Shown piece after piece: positions 62,883-64,000 of a stretch of DNA of 64,000 bases (positions are counted from its first letter, which is position 1; every line of letters begins with the position of its first letter). Below the pieces are notes generated by a model. It saw only the letters and a list, made by a program, of their open reading frames with translations. It had not been told where the DNA came from and did no database searches. The DNA is from Chinchilla lanigera (Eukaryota; Chordata; Mammalia; Rodentia; Chinchillidae): NCBI RefSeq assembly GCF_000276665.1, contig NW_004955465.1, positions 3,961,003 through 4,025,002 of the forward strand, written 5' to 3'. Made by a program: the position numbers and the translations under genes.

Positions 62883-63384
62883 ACTTTGTTTCTTAGAGGT
62901 GATTTTAGCTCTGCCTCTTCTGTTGGATGGCAGCATCATCAGTTTGGTTTCTCTGAGTAGAAAGTGGCTGCAACAGCTCCAGGCTTTTCGTGTGCCAACC
63001 ACACCTAATATTCAAGACTGAAATTGAATGAAGTGAAGTGGGATGTTTGAGGGAAACTGGCAATGTCCATTACAGAAGACATGCATTTTATTCTACTATA
63101 TAAATGAGATATTCTACTGCAGATGTGTTGTTTTCCATTTTTCCACTTTACTAGAGAATGACAAAAGAAGTGTTTGAGTAGGGTCAACATTATCTCTCTG
63201 GATGCTTGAACTAAAAGTACTGTAGTTGGTAGGAACTCTAAGTTTTTATGTCACACAACACCAGCTAACAGAGTAACTGAAGCAGCTGTACAGAAGCTCT
63301 GGCTTTGGGATTCAGATTGGGCCTAATTATAGCGGCTACTGTCTATTAATATTTTGCTAATTATTTTCCACTGTTAATCCTAGT
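62883..63384. other. Low-repeat interval, nothing recognised
   Basis: No confident repeat or gene. Confidence 0.25.
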
Positions 63385-63495
63385 GACTTTCCAGGAGGTA
63401 GGTACATTGACTGAGGAAGTAAGTGAGGCTCAGAAGAGGTAGGTAACTTATACGAGGTCACACAGCTGGCCAGACTAAGACTCAGGCTCATTTGC
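63385..63495 (-). mobile_element. MIR SINE, antisense
   Basis: AGGAGGTAGGTACATTGAC, AAGTGAGGCTCAGAAGAGG, GGTAACTTATACGAGGTCAC and ACAGCTGGCCAGACTAAGAC: reverse-complement MIR core with its AAGGTCACACAGCT phrase. Confidence 0.75.
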
Positions 63496-63699
63496 TAGCT
63501 GGAAAGAAAAGCCCATGTTTTCTCCTCTTTTATGTTTTTGCCCCTTATGAAGCTGTGAAGCAGGATCCAGAAAGAATATCTATCCTGCTTGCTACCTACT
63601 CTCTTACTTCCTTGTCTCTGAGGCAGAAATAAAACCCATGAGTGTCCTATAGATTCAGCCAGTGATGAAAAATAACAAAGAATTTGCAATTTAAGGAAT

Positions 63700-64000
63700 T
63701 TTGAGGTTTTTTTTTTTCATTTTTTTATTTTAAAGAGAAAAGAACAAAAGCAAAATAAAAAAAAGACAAAAAGAAAACAACACAAAACATTAAAAAGATA
63801 CAGAGTTTCAAAACAAGATGATAGGAAATTAACAATTGTTGTTGTATTACATATTGTTCTCTTCAAAGTAGTTGCTCAAATTACCAGATACAGGTATGCA
63901 AGAGTGATCAAACAATTAAATTTTAACTGTTCCTTTCAACAAACCATTAGAAATCAGTAGTACAATTGTCTTAGCTATCTTGTATATATATATATACATA
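63700..64000 (-). mobile_element. L1-associated 3' tail module, antisense, cut by window edge
   Basis: On the minus strand it begins ATATATATACAAGATAGCTAAG, then TTGTTGAAAGGAACAG, TTTGATCACTCTTGC, ATCTGGTAATTTGAGC, TTGAAGAGAACAATATG, CATCTTGTTTTGAAAC and a T-rich 3' end with TTTTCTCTTTAAAAT. One full unit is present; the L1 body, if any, lies beyond the window edge. Confidence 0.72.

Overview
This window is non-coding nuclear DNA from a rodent. The sequence shows B1 SINEs carrying the rodent 29-base internal duplication, many tRNA-derived ID-like SINEs, B1+ID-like dimers (B1-dID), rodent-type MaLR solo LTRs and L1 3' ends. These lie over an old mammalian layer of L2, MIR, L1M, MLT1, Tigger and hAT relics. 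I saw no B2 or B4 elements, and the young ID family does not look like the squirrel version. My inference is a non-muroid rodent, possibly castorimorph (beaver or kangaroo-rat group); the species is not established. I find no protein-coding gene, exon set, structural RNA gene or CRISPR array. Every open reading frame I inspected is short, lies in repeat or low-complexity DNA, or has no recognisable domain. Layout: 1-5.8 kb is repeat rich, with a Tigger relic split by a B1, a long CT tract, B1-dID, and a second Tigger split by two tRNA SINEs. The stretch 5.8-13.4 kb is mostly free of recognisable repeats and reads like conserved or regulatory DNA: a TGAT/CCAAT-type motif cluster near 7.7-7.9 kb, paired forkhead-like sites near 8.3 kb, an 18-base palindrome near 9.05 kb and an AT-rich homeobox-like stretch at 11.0-12.4 kb. 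From 13.4 to 18.2 kb there are nested B1/dID/L1M, a Tigger, and an L1 3' tail module. A long imperfect palindrome of about 230 bases occupies 18.84-19.07 kb. From 20.3 to 24.9 kb come an L1 3' end, an ID element holding a 100-N gap, an L2, a strong CTCF-like motif, and a MaLR solo LTR with intact target-site duplication. At 25.7-26.5 kb there is another conserved-looking block. From 27 to 35 kb there are B1-dID, MIR, MER5-like, a truncated L1 with reiterated 3' tail, ID elements and MLT1. From 36 to 43.6 kb are a possible conserved block, a second MaLR solo LTR, a long antisense L1M with at least six insertions, and an L2 with a readable reverse-transcriptase remnant. From 43.9 to 50 kb conserved-looking blocks alternate with an unclassified repeat-bearing module at 47.45-48.18 kb followed by an L1-type tail. 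From 50 to 64 kb there are DNA-transposon, L2, MIR, MLT1, MER5-like and ID relics, a third MaLR LTR and two further antisense L1 tail modules. No genes work together here. The biological content is a repeat landscape in which several low-repeat islands look like candidate cis-regulatory elements of a neighbouring gene that cannot be identified from this sequence. Family names come from recall of consensus sequences, and conservation is inferred from base composition and lack of repeats; neither was checked by search.
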